64,000 nucleotides of DNA from Pseudomonadota bacterium (GCA_018817385.1 JAHIUA010000005.1:141355-205354), one strand, 5' to 3'. Counted from the stretch's first letter, positions 8,902 to 18,853 are shown. Notes: generated from the letters alone by a model not told the origin. Made by a program: numbers and translations.

Positions 8902-9945
8902 CTATTGATACTTTTCTTTGAGTTTATAAAGGGTGTCAAGATAATAGTCTTGTTTCTTCAAGGAGGAACCTCCTCTCTCCATCTCCAGAAGGAGCAAGTC
9001 AACGGCCGGTTTTAAATCGATACCATAGCGATTATTGTTCTCCTCGTTTGCCCGATTAATCAGTGAAATAGCATAATAGGTGACAACCATACGCGACAGA
9101 GAATCTCTTCTAAAGAGATAGAGCCTGCCGCCCATTGTATTGAGAAAAAAACAGGCATATTCATAAAGTGCATTTTGATCTATGGCAGAGACATAGGGCG
9201 TGTCGCTGCAATCAGATGAAGTGATGAGTGAATAATAAGCGCCCAGAATATCTTCAACTCTACCTCTTTCACTATCGAGAATGCCTTTCAGCATCTGGAT
9301 ATTATCTTTTCCTGAAATTCTGAAGAAATGGGCCGTGTTTTTTAAGATAGTATACAAATCATCTGTTTCCCTGGTCACTTGCGGCGGGTTGGCGAGGAGC
9401 TTTTGGATGAGAGCAGTGAAATGAACTTTACTCGATGTGCTCAATTGGTAATTAGTCATATATGGCTGCTGGTCAAGATGCTGATAAAATCGGTCGATCT
9501 CTGCCGTATTTTTCTTACAGGCTAAACCCTTTTTTTCCCTGCTGCCATCAGGTGATGGGGCCGAGAGGGGGTCTTGTCTTGTTGCTGCGGCTTCGGGTGC
9601 TGGCGTTGGATCTATCGCTAACTCATTTTGCTCTGTAACAGGCTCAGGGGTCTGTTCATTGACCGTTGCGTCTGATTCTGAATTCCCGGGAATATTGATA
9701 GGATCTGCAGGGGGGGAGTCTTTTGTGTCGGTCCTGGCGGAAGAATCCGATTTCTCAGAAGATGAACTGTCGGTTTTTGGAGAAGGATCAGGTGGCGTTG
9801 AAATGGATAGGTCTGAGCCTGATTGAAAATAAAAAAGGAATCCGCCAATGCCAACAAAAATAAGAAAAATAATGACTGCAGGAAGGAAATTGGATGATTT
9901 TTTGGACGAGGGGTGATTACGATTTTTTTCGTCGGAAGGAGCCAT
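8902..9945 (-). CDS. Membrane-anchored protein of unknown function
   Basis: A 347-residue protein that I do not recognise. It has a charged cytoplasmic N-terminus, one transmembrane helix (about residues 22-42), a long Ser/Pro/Asp/Thr/Glu-rich linker (about 45-140) and an all-helical C-terminal domain of about 200 residues with YQHLDQQPYMTNYQL and YDLDTLYKLKEKYQ-like ends. The layout, a signal-anchor plus a low-complexity spacer, fits a periplasmic domain tethered to the inner membrane. It lies just upstream of the GYF_2/AIM24 gene on the same strand (57-base gap), so they may be one unit. Ribosome binding site is weak. Confidence 0.6.
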   Translation of the reverse strand: MAPSDEKNRNHPSSKKSSNFLPAVIIFLIFVGIGGFLFYFQSGSDLSISTPPDPSPKTDSSSSEKSDSSARTDTKDSPPADPINIPGNSESDATVNEQTPEPVTEQNELAIDPTPAPEAAATRQDPLSAPSPDGSREKKGLACKKNTAEIDRFYQHLDQQPYMTNYQLSTSSKVHFTALIQKLLANPPQVTRETDDLYTILKNTAHFFRISGKDNIQMLKGILDSERGRVEDILGAYYSLITSSDCSDTPYVSAIDQNALYEYACFFLNTMGGRLYLFRRDSLSRMVVTYYAISLINRANEENNNRYGIDLKPAVDLLLLEMERGGSSLKKQDYYLDTLYKLKEKYQ

Positions 9946-10378
9946 ATATAACCATTCGGAAAGAGAAAGAGAAAGAGAAGGTGTGCATAATTTTGATTAA
10001 TTTCCAATATACAGTAGCTCCTATTGAAAGTCACGGGAGAATTCCATCTGTTAATAGGTGAGGAAAGAGATGAAGTGATGGTGTGTAATGACTTGAAAAA
10101 AATGAATAACGAATGTTGTGATTGGTCGAAAAACTTGTTAAGATGGCCTTGCCGAATTGGCTTCGCTGGTTGAAAAATGTAATTTTTCAAGGTTGTTAGA
10201 TCTGTTTGATTTCTTAGTCTAATCAAGTGCTGGGTTGTTTTTTTTCTTCTTGACTCGTTTACGTTAAAGCACTATTGTTCGCGACAATTTAAAATTTGTA
10301 GAAACTGCTTGTTCTTAACAAAGGAAGCCCCTTCAGGGATGAGCAAAATATAATAATTAGTCTACGGAGGAAAACGTT
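9946..10378. other. Intergenic region between the divergent anchored-protein gene and ppaC
   Basis: About 430 bases without a gene, AT-rich, holding the ppaC promoter near 10250-10278 and, by position, the promoter of the divergent membrane-anchored protein. No conserved RNA structure was recognised. Confidence 0.5.
10250..10278 (+). promoter_or_regulatory. Candidate sigma-70 promoter of ppaC
   Basis: TTGACT at 10250-10255 and TATTGT at 10273-10278, separated by 17 bases, about 100 bases before ppaC. Close to consensus, but judged by eye only. Confidence 0.45.
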
Positions 10379-11308
10379 ATGACAATTTACGTAACAGGAC
10401 ATTCTAACCCTGATACAGATTCAGTTACCGCAGCCATTGGTCTGGCAACCCTTCTCAATGCCCAGGGACAGGATGCCAAAGCTTGTATGCAGACTTCCCT
10501 TGATAAACTCAACCCCGAGTCTACCGTGGTTCTTGAGCGTTTTGGTCTGACTGCTCCAGAAGAAATGAACAATGTAGCTGGGAAAACTATTGCCCTTGTA
10601 GATTTTAGCGATATCGGCCAAGGTCCTGCAGGTCTCACCGAGGCCGAGGTGGTTGCCATCGTTGACCACCATAAGATTGGTGATGTTACCACCAATCAGC
10701 CCATTCTCTTCCGTGCCGAGCCTGTTGGTTGTACCGGAACCGTGCTCAACAAGATGTTCAAAGATGCCGGAGTTACCATTCCTAAAGACGTTGCTGGTGG
10801 AATGCTCAGCGCGATTCTTTCTGATACCGTAAACTTTAAATCTCCCACCTGTACCGACGAAGACAAGGCAGCTGTTGCCGAGCTCAAGGGTATTGCCGGT
10901 GTAGATGATACCGATAGCCTGTTCATGGATATGCTGAAGGCCAAATCTGCAGTAGCTGGCGTTCCTGCAAAAGACCTGCTCTTCCGTGATTACAAAGATT
11001 TTGACATGAAGGGTAAAAAAGTTGGTGTTGGCCAGCTTGAACTTGCTACCCTTGACCAGGTAGCTGATATTCGTGACGACCTGCTTGGTGCCATGAAGGC
11101 AGTGAAGGCTGATGGACGTCATTCAGTTCTTCTTATGCTCACTGATGTTGTCAAAGAAGGTACTGATCTGGTCGTTATCTCTGACGATCCTGCTCTTATC
11201 GAAAGTGCTTTTGGTGGAAAACTCAACGGTGTTTCCATGTGGATTGATGGCATGATGAGCCGTAAAAAACAGACTGTTCCTAATCTGCAGAAAGCTTTTG
11301 GCTGCTAA
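10379..11308 (+). CDS. ppaC: Manganese-dependent inorganic pyrophosphatase (family II)
   Basis: A 309-residue family II pyrophosphatase that hydrolyses PPi to phosphate, pulling biosynthetic reactions forward. Family II enzymes are DHH phosphoesterases using Mn or Co. Visible ligands: GHSNPDTDS at residues 7-15 (His8, Asp12, Asp14), Asp in LVDFSD, the DHH motif in IVDHHKIGD, and the C-terminal SRKKQ substrate-binding motif (residues about 296-300). There are no CBS regulatory domains, so this is the short, unregulated form. A strong ribosome binding site (GGAGG) precedes the ATG, codon use is clean, and an excellent terminator follows, consistent with a highly expressed single gene. Confidence 0.97.
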   Translation: MTIYVTGHSNPDTDSVTAAIGLATLLNAQGQDAKACMQTSLDKLNPESTVVLERFGLTAPEEMNNVAGKTIALVDFSDIGQGPAGLTEAEVVAIVDHHKIGDVTTNQPILFRAEPVGCTGTVLNKMFKDAGVTIPKDVAGGMLSAILSDTVNFKSPTCTDEDKAAVAELKGIAGVDDTDSLFMDMLKAKSAVAGVPAKDLLFRDYKDFDMKGKKVGVGQLELATLDQVADIRDDLLGAMKAVKADGRHSVLLMLTDVVKEGTDLVVISDDPALIESAFGGKLNGVSMWIDGMMSRKKQTVPNLQKAFGC

Positions 11309-11348
11309 GAATGGTTTGATCTGATATTTTTCAGAGAGCATGTGACAG

Positions 11349-11385
11349 AGGTGTCTATGGGGTTTCCATAGACACCTTTTTTTTT
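11349..11385 (+). terminator. Rho-independent terminator of ppaC
   Basis: AGGTGTCTATGG pairs perfectly with CCATAGACACCT around a 5-base loop and is followed by a run of nine or more T. Confidence 0.95.
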
Positions 11386-11763
11386 GCGGCTCGTTACCAG
11401 GGAGAGTATTTGTTCATTCCCAACTGGCATTAAAAGTGAAATGCTTGCTCTTTCAGGACAGGTCAAAGTGACCCGGCTCAGCCGTCTTTATGATGTGTCT
11501 CTTTATTTTCTTGGCTGAAGAGTATGGGCGGTGGCCAGGGGGCAAAGAAAACGAATGGCAAAAAGGGGTTCCGTGTCTCTGGGGTCCATAGTCTTCCTAG
11601 CCCTCCTCGAAGTTTTACCGGGAGTTTGAAAGCACGCTTCGCTCTAACAGTTCTCAAACTCTTTCATCGGCATCTTCTCTGGATCTTATCCCCCCCGGCA
11701 AGGGGAAGGATTAACCTCACCCTGCCAGGAGGGATCAAGGCCGGGTCCCATGGGACCGGATTT
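11386..11763. other. Intergenic stretch without a recognised gene
   Basis: About 380 bases between the ppaC terminator and the end of the convergent cytochrome gene. A perfect 14-bp palindrome GGTCCCATGGGACC lies at 11744-11757, a few bases beyond the cytochrome stop codon, and could end that transcript, though it lacks a T-run on that strand. A long plus-strand frame here overlaps the cytochrome gene and is not believed. Confidence 0.4.
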
Positions 11764-13377
11764 TTAGCCGGCAGGACAGGAGACAGGAACAATTTTTGTT
11801 TCGTAGTCGAAATTGTCGTCGTGTTCAGGAGTGTGACAGGTCAGGCAGATGTCTTTCCCGGGAAGGCGTACCATTTTAAATTGTTCTGGGTTGATGCTGT
11901 GTTTTTTTCCTTCTCCATGACAGATTTCACAGCCAACAGCCTGTAACTCACTGGGAAAAGAAAGCAGACTCTCTTTTGCCAGATGCTGGTCGCTGGTGTT
12001 GAACAGATCTCTTGTCACATGACAGGGAAGACATTCGAGATCGAGATTTTTCTCTTTTTCCACCAGGGTCGTATAAGCATTGGCGTGTTGGGTGCTTTGC
12101 CAGAACTCTGTCTGGGTGGGGTGACAACTGTCGCATACCCGGAATCCAACAAGATCATGCCCCGGTGAAAACGGCTCCTTGCTGTCTGCAGTCTGGAGTT
12201 TGTGTGGTAGCTTGTGTAACTGTCTAACCTGTCGATTGAGGTTTTGCAGAATTTTGTCGGTATTGACATCGTTGGGCATATTCTTTTTCAGAGCAATAAA
12301 ACGACATTGATACTGATCGCTGAGGGCACCTGGAGATTGTTCTTGGGCGATGGTGTCCTGAAGAGAGGTGAGTTTGGACTTTATCTTTTCCTGATCTTTG
12401 TGTAATCGGGCAATGGTGCTGGCATATTTTTCATCAGAGGTGCCATTTGCTGATTTCTTTTCCAGGCGTTGCAACTGCCAGTTCAATGATCCCAGTCTGT
12501 TTTGGAGATCAGCAACTTGTTTTTCCCTGTCTTGTCCCCAGGTCCTCTGTTTGCCCAAAGTAATTTCCAGGATTCCTTGATACTGACCCTGTTTTTCCGT
12601 TTGCGTCACAAGGGTGTTGTTGATGAGTTGTGGAGATGCGTTTCTTTGATGTTGGCCTGCACCTAACAAGAGGGTTATGGCTGGATACTGTTCGGCAATA
12701 AGACGGTTTTCTTCTGTGCTGAGACTGGAGAGAAGAATGATGAAGGGATTCGTGTTCTCTGTTGTCAGTTGTGGCAGGAGTTGTGGCAGAATCGATTCCC
12801 AGGGAGCAACTGTTACACCAGGGAATAGTTGTGGCGGTGGGGCGGAAAGCGCAGTGATTATCACCTGAACGCCTTGGATTTCTTTTTTGATCCATTGGGG
12901 AAAGAGCGGTTGTTTATTCTCGCCTAAGATATTGGCCGAGATCCAGGGGAAACCTTCAGCTACCCCAGTCTGCAGGAAATCAAGTCCTCCGGCCATATCC
13001 AATGGCCCGATTCCCACGGCATCATAGCCAATGTCTCGGTAAATCTGCATGATGGCTTCCGCAGTGAGTCGCTCTTGATTAGGGCCTGCGGCAACGCCCT
13101 GACGTTTGAAGAGTAGATTCCCGGAATCAAGCAACAGTCTTTCCTGGTTGTCCACTGCACTGATTGTTTGAATCTGAAATATTTTTTTGGACAGACCGCC
13201 CAATTGGTTAGAGCTTCAGCCGCATGGTTCTGTCTCTCCCTGAACGTTATCAGAAAAGAAGAGGAGGGCAGGTGCTGAGGAAGCACCGTATACGTTGCCG
13301 CTGAAGATCAGAAATAAAAAGAGTAACAGTCCCCAGAAGAGGAGCTTCCTGCCGGAGTATATGTCATGTCTGTGCAT
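11764..13377 (-). CDS. UshA-like/tetrahaem cytochrome c fusion, probable selenoprotein (in-frame TGA at 13218-13216)
   Basis: Two adjacent frames belong to one 537-residue protein if the TGA at 13218-13216 is read as selenocysteine (residue 54). The first 53 residues hold a signal peptide (about 1-31) and SDNVQGETEPCG; the next frame continues SSNQLGGLSKK. Related nucleotidase-like cytochromes have an EPCGC..QLGGL motif, so the TGA replaces its second Cys. Twelve bases after the TGA, TTGGGC and GTCCAA form a 6-bp stem (13203-13187) with loop GGTCT, starting 18 nt after the TGA as in the E. coli fdhF SECIS. Then follow a metallophosphatase-like domain (60-240), a coiled coil (245-310) and a cytochrome c554-like domain with four CxxCH motifs (CDSCH, CLPCH, CEICH, CLTCH). 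It should be periplasmic. It overlaps the rarA end by 14 bases. A nonsense mutation is the alternative. Confidence 0.8.
13187..13203 (-). promoter_or_regulatory. Candidate bacterial SECIS hairpin
   Basis: Immediately downstream of the in-frame TGA, TTGGGC pairs with GTCCAA (five Watson-Crick pairs and one G-T) around the loop GGTCT. The loop begins 18 nt after the TGA, the same distance and the same loop bases as in E. coli fdhF. SelB recognises such apical loops in the family as known. Confidence 0.75.
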
Positions 13378-14704
13378 TGTTTTTTCTCTGTTGAAGGATA
13401 ATTCGCCATTTTTCAAGGCGATCTTTGATCAGGGCCTCATATCCCCGGGTTGTGGGAGCATAAAAACGTTCTCCCTTGAGTTCCTGGGGAAGGTGCTCCT
13501 GGTCCACCAGGGTCTGTTCTGCATTGTGGGCGTACTGGTAGCCTTTGCCGTAGTTAAGCTGTTTCATCAGGGCGGTGGCGGCATTGCGCAGGTGAAGAGG
13601 GACAGGGAGTGAACCGCTGCGGCCAATGGTCCGTTTTATGACTTCTTCGCTTTTGTATAGACTATTGCTTTTGGGGGCTGTGGCCAGATAGACCACTGCC
13701 TGGGCAATGGCCAAGCCACCTTCCGGGAGCCCCAGGCTGTGGTAGGCATCTCGGCAGGATATGGTGTGGACCAGCGCTTGGGGATCAGCAAGACCGATAT
13801 CCTCTGATGCAAAGCGAATCAGTCTGCGACAGATATAGAGCGGATCTTCACCGGATTCAAGCATACGGTAGAGCCAATACAGGCTGCCATCAGGGTCAGA
13901 ATCGCGAAGGCTCTTGTGCAGGGCTGAAATAAGATTGTAATGTTCTTCTCCACCTTTGTCGTAACGAAGCGTGGTCTGTTGACTTGCTTCTTTGATGTCG
14001 TTCAGGGTGATGATTCTCTCGTCGTCACTGTTCATTTTTAGGCGATGAAGTGCGATAGTTGCGGCAATTTCAAGAGTGTTCAGTCCCCTCCTGGCGTCAC
14101 CGTCAGCCAATGCGACGAGAAGTTTGAGGCCGTTCTCGGCAAAAGTCAGTTCATGGCTACCGAGACCATGATTGCTGTCAAGCAGTGCTCTTTGGAGTAT
14201 CGTCTGAAGGTTCTCCGTGGAGAGAGGAGTGAGGACAAGGACTCGGCATCGCGAAAGAAGAGGGGCGATCACCTGGAAAGAAGGATTTTCCGTAGTGGCT
14301 CCTATCAAAGTGAAAAGACCGTTTTCCACATGGGGAAGAAATGCATCTTGTTGGCTTTTGTTGAATCGATGAATCTCGTCAATGAAGAAAATGGTTCCTC
14401 TTTTTTCTCTGTCTCGGAGTTGTTCTGCCTGTTCAACAATCTTCCTCACCTCTTTCACTCCAGAAAGAACTGCCGAGAAGTAGACAAAATCAGCGGCAGT
14501 AGATCGTGCCAGAATTCGAGCAAGTGTTGTTTTTCCTGTTCCTGGCGGACCCCAGAGGATGAGAGAGGGGAGTGTCCCGGATTCCAGCATGCTTTCCAGT
14601 AATTTTCCTTTTCCCAGCAGTTTTTCCTGACCGACAAACTCTTGAAGGGAATGTGGGCGCATTCGTTCTGCCAGAGGGGCGTGGTTATTGGGAGTATTCT
14701 GCAT
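13364..14704 (-). CDS. rarA: Replication-associated recombination protein A (AAA+ ATPase)
   Basis: A 446-residue RarA/MgsA/WRNIP1-family ATPase acting at stalled replication forks with the clamp loader and SSB. Visible: N-terminal [17 protein letters not shown], Walker [14 protein letters not shown], Walker [19 protein letters not shown], sensor 1 GATTENPSF, the arginine finger SRCRV, and the C-terminal tetramerisation region with GLPEG and YKYAHN-like [10 protein letters not shown]. Length is normal for the family. Its last codons overlap the start of the cytochrome/selenoprotein gene by 14 bases, so the two are translationally adjacent though functionally unrelated. Confidence 0.97.
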   Translation of the reverse strand: MQNTPNNHAPLAERMRPHSLQEFVGQEKLLGKGKLLESMLESGTLPSLILWGPPGTGKTTLARILARSTAADFVYFSAVLSGVKEVRKIVEQAEQLRDREKRGTIFFIDEIHRFNKSQQDAFLPHVENGLFTLIGATTENPSFQVIAPLLSRCRVLVLTPLSTENLQTILQRALLDSNHGLGSHELTFAENGLKLLVALADGDARRGLNTLEIAATIALHRLKMNSDDERIITLNDIKEASQQTTLRYDKGGEEHYNLISALHKSLRDSDPDGSLYWLYRMLESGEDPLYICRRLIRFASEDIGLADPQALVHTISCRDAYHSLGLPEGGLAIAQAVVYLATAPKSNSLYKSEEVIKRTIGRSGSLPVPLHLRNAATALMKQLNYGKGYQYAHNAEQTLVDQEHLPQELKGERFYAPTTRGYEALIKDRLEKWRIILQQRKNNAQT

Positions 14705-15126
14705 GGTTATTGGTAATAAGAATAGGGTAACACAGCGGGGAAGGGTTCACCGGAGTTATTTCAGTTGTGACGAGAAAGCAGACTTCGTTGCCAAGGGTTA
14801 AGGATAGATATGCTGTTTTTGGGTTCAATGGCAATTTTTCCAGGATTCCCCCGAGGGTTGCAGTTGCCTTCACAGCACTTCGATTCTTTTTATCGTATCA
14901 ATAACTCATTTTTTAACTTTTTATCATGATACACAAGAAAATTACTTAATAAGAGAGTAAAAGGCACTTGTTTTTTTTATGAGTCCAATAATAAAAAGGT
15001 AAAGGCTATCTCTTGAAACCAGAGAAGGTGAATGGTAGTATTCTTTTGTTGTGGTTTCTTGCGCTACTGCCTATTGTCTGAGAATTCCAAAGATACCTTA
15101 TCCTGTTGAGAGATAAAGAGTAATCA
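14705..15126. other. Divergent promoter region of rarA and the cyclase gene
   Basis: About 420 bases, AT-rich between 14880 and 15000, with no gene or recognisable RNA. It must hold the promoters of two divergent genes; no single -35/-10 pair stands out enough to call. Confidence 0.4.
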
Positions 15127-16698
15127 ATGTTTGCACATAAAATCCTAGTGGTAGATGATGAGGCATTTATTGCCGATATGAGTAGAATGACCCTTGGCGA
15201 TATTGGCCACGATGTATTCTGCGCATACAGCGGGGAACAAGCCGTTGAAATGGCAATGGAATCACATTTCGATCTGGCCATTGTAGACGCCATGCTTCCC
15301 GGGATGAGCGGCATGGAAACTTTTGACATCATTCGGCAGACGAATCCTGGTGTCATTGGCATTCTCGTTACCGGTCATGCCAATATTGATATGGTCGTCG
15401 AGGCAATGAACAAGGGGTTTAGCCGTGTTTTGGGAAAACCCCTTGATACTGGTGAATTGGTCAAGGCTGTTCAGGAAGCCCTCGCTCTTGCCCATCTCCG
15501 TGAGGAAAACACCCGTCTTAAAACCTTACTCCCCCTCTATAAACTTGGCGAAAAATTTCTTTCAGCCGCTTCTTGTCAGGAAATCTATGAAGAACTTCTG
15601 GACACTGTCTGTCTGCAGATCAGTGTTCCTTTTATTTCGCTGATGATGTTTGTGGAACAGGAAAACTGTCTGAAGGTGGTGGCATCCAGGGGCATGGATC
15701 AAGAACTGGCTTCTTCTGTTATCTTACAGTCAGGGGAGAAAATTGCAGGATGGGTCTATGCCCATGGGAAGCCCGTTATTTTGAATAAACAGACTCAAGC
15801 CTTATCGCCATTTAAAGAATACCTGCATCGGGATGATGTTACAGCCTCTATCTCTTTTCCACTTTGCGGCAGAGGAAAAGTGCTTGGAGTCATAAATATC
15901 AGTCAGACCACCAAAGATGTGGAATACAGTCAATCTGATATTGAGATGTTGTCAGTGATCTGTGGCCAGGCGGTCATGGCTATTCAAAATGTCGCCTCCA
16001 TGGAAGAGCGAGAGCAGAATGCCCGGACGAAGGCCCTTTTTGAGCAGTATGTCGCTCCAGAGGTTGCTGAAATATTGTTGAATTCCAGCAAGAATCCCAT
16101 GGAAATAGGTGGGGTTAAGGAAATTACAATTCTTTTTGCCGATATCAGAAATTTTACTCTGGCCGTGCAGCATTTGTCTCACCAGGAACTGAGACTTTTT
16201 CTTAATGAATTTTTTGATCTATTCTCGGAAGTTGTTTTTTCCTGGAAGGGAACTCTGGATAAATTCATGGGTGATGCCGCACTCGTTGCCTACGGTGCTC
16301 CGGTAACCCTGAAAGATCCTTCTCAAGCGGCTGTGTGCACCGCCATTGAGCTTTCCCATGGCTTTGAGCAGTTACGACATAAATGGTTTCGGAAGTCAGA
16401 TATCTTTGCGCAGTTAGGCCTGGGGATAGGGATCAGCCGTGGAGAGGTTTTTCATGGCAATGTCGGCTCTTCCAGGAGACTGGACTATACTGTTATCGGA
16501 ACAGATGTGAACATCGCTCAACGCCTGGCTTCCGAGACCGAGTCGGGGCAGATTCTGATTACTGAGTCGGTGTATAAGGATGTGCTGGGCTCTTTTCCGA
16601 TGCAGGAAGAAAAAGCCAGACAACTCCGGGGATTGGAAAAGGTCATAAAACTCTATTCGATTCGCTCGGATCAGGTAGAGGATGCTTGGAAAAAATAG
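15127..16698 (+). CDS. Response regulator with GAF and adenylate cyclase domains
   Basis: A 523-residue signalling protein. Residues 1-120 are a receiver domain (ILVVDDE, phosphoacceptor Asp54 in AIVDAMLPGMSG, switch region VTGHAN, Lys in LGKPLD). Residues about 140-290 form a GAF domain, and about 325-500 a class III nucleotide cyclase: ILFADIRNFT and KFMGDAALVAYGAP carry the two metal Asp residues and the substrate-selecting Lys, and YTVIGTDVNIAQRL carries the partner Asp and transition-state Arg. The Lys/Asp pair predicts ATP as substrate, so cAMP as product. It is cytosolic and has no partner kinase next to it. A likely effector, the cNMP/PilZ protein, is 4 kb downstream. Confidence 0.93.
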   Translation: MFAHKILVVDDEAFIADMSRMTLGDIGHDVFCAYSGEQAVEMAMESHFDLAIVDAMLPGMSGMETFDIIRQTNPGVIGILVTGHANIDMVVEAMNKGFSRVLGKPLDTGELVKAVQEALALAHLREENTRLKTLLPLYKLGEKFLSAASCQEIYEELLDTVCLQISVPFISLMMFVEQENCLKVVASRGMDQELASSVILQSGEKIAGWVYAHGKPVILNKQTQALSPFKEYLHRDDVTASISFPLCGRGKVLGVINISQTTKDVEYSQSDIEMLSVICGQAVMAIQNVASMEEREQNARTKALFEQYVAPEVAEILLNSSKNPMEIGGVKEITILFADIRNFTLAVQHLSHQELRLFLNEFFDLFSEVVFSWKGTLDKFMGDAALVAYGAPVTLKDPSQAAVCTAIELSHGFEQLRHKWFRKSDIFAQLGLGIGISRGEVFHGNVGSSRRLDYTVIGTDVNIAQRLASETESGQILITESVYKDVLGSFPMQEEKARQLRGLEKVIKLYSIRSDQVEDAWKK

Positions 16699-16807
16699 GA
16701 TTTCCGTTCAAGTTCAGTGAGGCGTAGATTTCTGCTCCTCTGCACTTGCTGGAATGTAAATTTTCCAAGGTATGCTGAATTTCATAGGGTGCTGGAGTCG
16801 GTTGCGG

Positions 16808-17065
16808 TCACTTTTCCATTGTCGTTACCTGGAGGAGAAGGTCGTCTATCTGTACGATGTCGCCATGGAATAACTTTTTTCCTCGCTGTGTCTCTTTTTT
16901 GCCATTGACCTGGACATCGCCATTGGCTATTCGTATTTTTGCCTCTAATCCATCCTGGACAGTATTGGCCAGCTTTAAAAATTGACCAAGTCGAATCGGT
17001 TCCCGCGAAATGAGAACGGATGTTTGTTCGTGTGTTGATTGAGTGGTTTTTTGAGGGGCAGACAA
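16808..17065 (-). CDS. S4-domain RNA-binding protein (YbcJ-like)
   Basis: An 85-residue protein made almost only of an S4 fold: IRLGQFLKLANTVQDG, EAKIRIANGDVQVNGKKET and RGKKLFHGDIVQI. This is the COG2501 YbcJ family. S4 domains bind structured RNA, often in ribosome assembly or quality control; the exact target of YbcJ proteins is not known. It is convergent with the cyclase gene and ends 109 bases from it. The length is normal for the family apart from a 15-residue polar N-terminal tail. Confidence 0.85.
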   Translation of the reverse strand: MSAPQKTTQSTHEQTSVLISREPIRLGQFLKLANTVQDGLEAKIRIANGDVQVNGKKETQRGKKLFHGDIVQIDDLLLQVTTMEK

Positions 17066-17401
17066 TATCTTATTCCCTTGTTGTCATGAATATTCTGGCT
17101 TGAGTTATCATTTCAGTTACCTCTTCTCCAGGTAGATTTCCCGTGTCCTTATTTTATTCATTTTGTTTGAAAATTAATAATTATTCTATTGTAAACTACC
17201 CAATCACTGCTGTCGAGGGCGAAAGGGTGAGAGATTGAAATGAAAAAATGATTGGTGTAACTGTTCAGATGATTTATAAAACTTCTTATGTTAGCATTAT
17301 TGCAAGTATGGAGCAGTAGGAGTGGATGCTGTTCAGGAATCTTGTCTGGCAGTGGATCCCAATTATGTGTTTTTTGATCTGTTTTTTTGTTGAGGTGTAA
17401 G
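17066..17401. other. Intergenic region before the aldehyde dehydrogenase
   Basis: About 335 bases, AT-rich, without a gene. It separates two divergent genes and should contain both promoters; nothing more specific is seen. Confidence 0.4.
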
Positions 17402-18853
17402 ATGGAGTTACAAGATCCTGCTCTTTTCAGGCAGGAATGTTATATCAATGGCAAGTGGGTAAGTTCTGAAAAGAGGATTGAGGTAACAAATCCAGCGGAT
17501 AACAGTGTACTGGGCTCTGTTCCTGCGCTAGGGACTATGGAGACACGGGGGGCCATTGAAGCTGCCCAGCTGGCCTATCCTGAATGGAGAAGTCTGACGG
17601 CCAAGGAACGTTCCGGCTATCTGAAAAAATGGTTTGATTTGATCGTGAGCCACAAAAAAGATCTCGCCTTTATCATGACCAGTGAACAGGGGAAACCTTT
17701 TTCAGAGGCAGAGGGGGAGGTCTTGTACGGTGCGGCCTATGTCGAATGGTTTGCCGAAGAGGCCAAAAGGGTCTATGGTAATACCATCCCCATGGCACAA
17801 AAGGACAAACGGATCGTCGTTCTTAAGGAACCTGTAGGGGTCTGTGCCGCGATCACTCCCTGGAATTTTCCTTCTGCGATGATTACCAGGAAAGCAGCAC
17901 CTGCCCTTGCTGCGGGGTGTACTGTAATTGTAAAGCCTGCTGCCCAGACGCCATTTTCGGCCCTGGCCCTGGCTGAGCTTGCCCACCGTGCTGGAATTCC
18001 TGCAGGGGTATTTAATGTGGTTACCGGTCCGGCACAAGAGATCGGGGCGGAATTAACCTCGAATCCTATTGTCCGCAAATTGAGTTTTACAGGTTCCACA
18101 CCAGTGGGAAAACAGCTGATGGCCGCCTGTAGTGGCACCGTAAAAAATATTTCTCTGGAACTTGGTGGGCATGCCCCCTTTATTGTCTTTGACGATGCAG
18201 ATATTGATGCAGCGGTAGCCGGCGCCATGGCCTCGAAGTACAGAAACGCCGGCCAGACCTGTGTTTGTGCCAATCGTTTCATCGTCCAGAAGGGAGTGTA
18301 TGAAGTCTTTGCTGAGAAATTAGCTGCTGCAGTTACATCTCAGTTGCGTGTTGGTTCAGGATTTCAGGCGGATGTGAACCAGGGGCCGTTGATAGACATA
18401 CATGCCGTTCTCAAAGTGGAAGAGCAGATCAAGGATGCCTGTGACAAAGGGGCAAGGATTATCACCGGAGGAAAACGGGTAGGGAATAACGGATTCTTTT
18501 TTGAACCCACCATTCTTCTGGACGTGACCAGTGATATGAAGATTGCCAGAGAAGAGACCTTCGGACCCGTGGCACCGCTCTTTGTTTTCCGGAAAGAGGA
18601 AGATGCCGTTGCCATGGCCAATGATTCTCAATATGGTTTGGCGTCATATTTTTACAGTCGAGATATGGCGCGTTGCTGGAGGATTACCGAGGCGTTGGAG
18701 TATGGTATGGTTGGCGTGAATACCGGCGTACTTTCCTCGGAGTCAGCACCTTTTGGGGGAATGAAGGAATCAGGAACAGGAAGAGAGGGTTCCATGTATG
18801 GCATAGATGAATACCTGGAGATAAAATATATGTGTGTTGGCGGCCTGTCTTGA
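17402..18853 (+). CDS. gabD: NAD(P)-dependent succinate-semialdehyde dehydrogenase
   Basis: A 483-residue aldehyde dehydrogenase of the succinate-semialdehyde/glutarate-semialdehyde group, which oxidises the semialdehyde to the acid with NAD(P). Visible: the cofactor-binding PWNFPSAMITRK and VIVKPA, FTGSTPVGKQL, the general-base Glu253 in LELGGHAPF, the nucleophile Cys287 in NAGQTCVCANRF and the C-terminal EESAPFGGMKESG-like segment. The second Cys after the nucleophile is common in this subgroup. ATG 17402 has GAGGTG 5 bases upstream, whereas the upstream TTG at 17387 has none. There is no gabT or gabP nearby, so the physiological substrate is only inferred. Confidence 0.93.
   Translation: MELQDPALFRQECYINGKWVSSEKRIEVTNPADNSVLGSVPALGTMETRGAIEAAQLAYPEWRSLTAKERSGYLKKWFDLIVSHKKDLAFIMTSEQGKPFSEAEGEVLYGAAYVEWFAEEAKRVYGNTIPMAQKDKRIVVLKEPVGVCAAITPWNFPSAMITRKAAPALAAGCTVIVKPAAQTPFSALALAELAHRAGIPAGVFNVVTGPAQEIGAELTSNPIVRKLSFTGSTPVGKQLMAACSGTVKNISLELGGHAPFIVFDDADIDAAVAGAMASKYRNAGQTCVCANRFIVQKGVYEVFAEKLAAAVTSQLRVGSGFQADVNQGPLIDIHAVLKVEEQIKDACDKGARIITGGKRVGNNGFFFEPTILLDVTSDMKIAREETFGPVAPLFVFRKEEDAVAMANDSQYGLASYFYSRDMARCWRITEALEYGMVGVNTGVLSSESAPFGGMKESGTGREGSMYGIDEYLEIKYMCVGGLS

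Noticed and set aside
10421..11122. A 233-codon minus-strand frame
   Set aside because: It is antisense to ppaC, which is unmistakable.
11524..11946. A 140-codon plus-strand frame
   Set aside because: It overlaps the haem-binding end of the cytochrome on the other strand and has no start signal.
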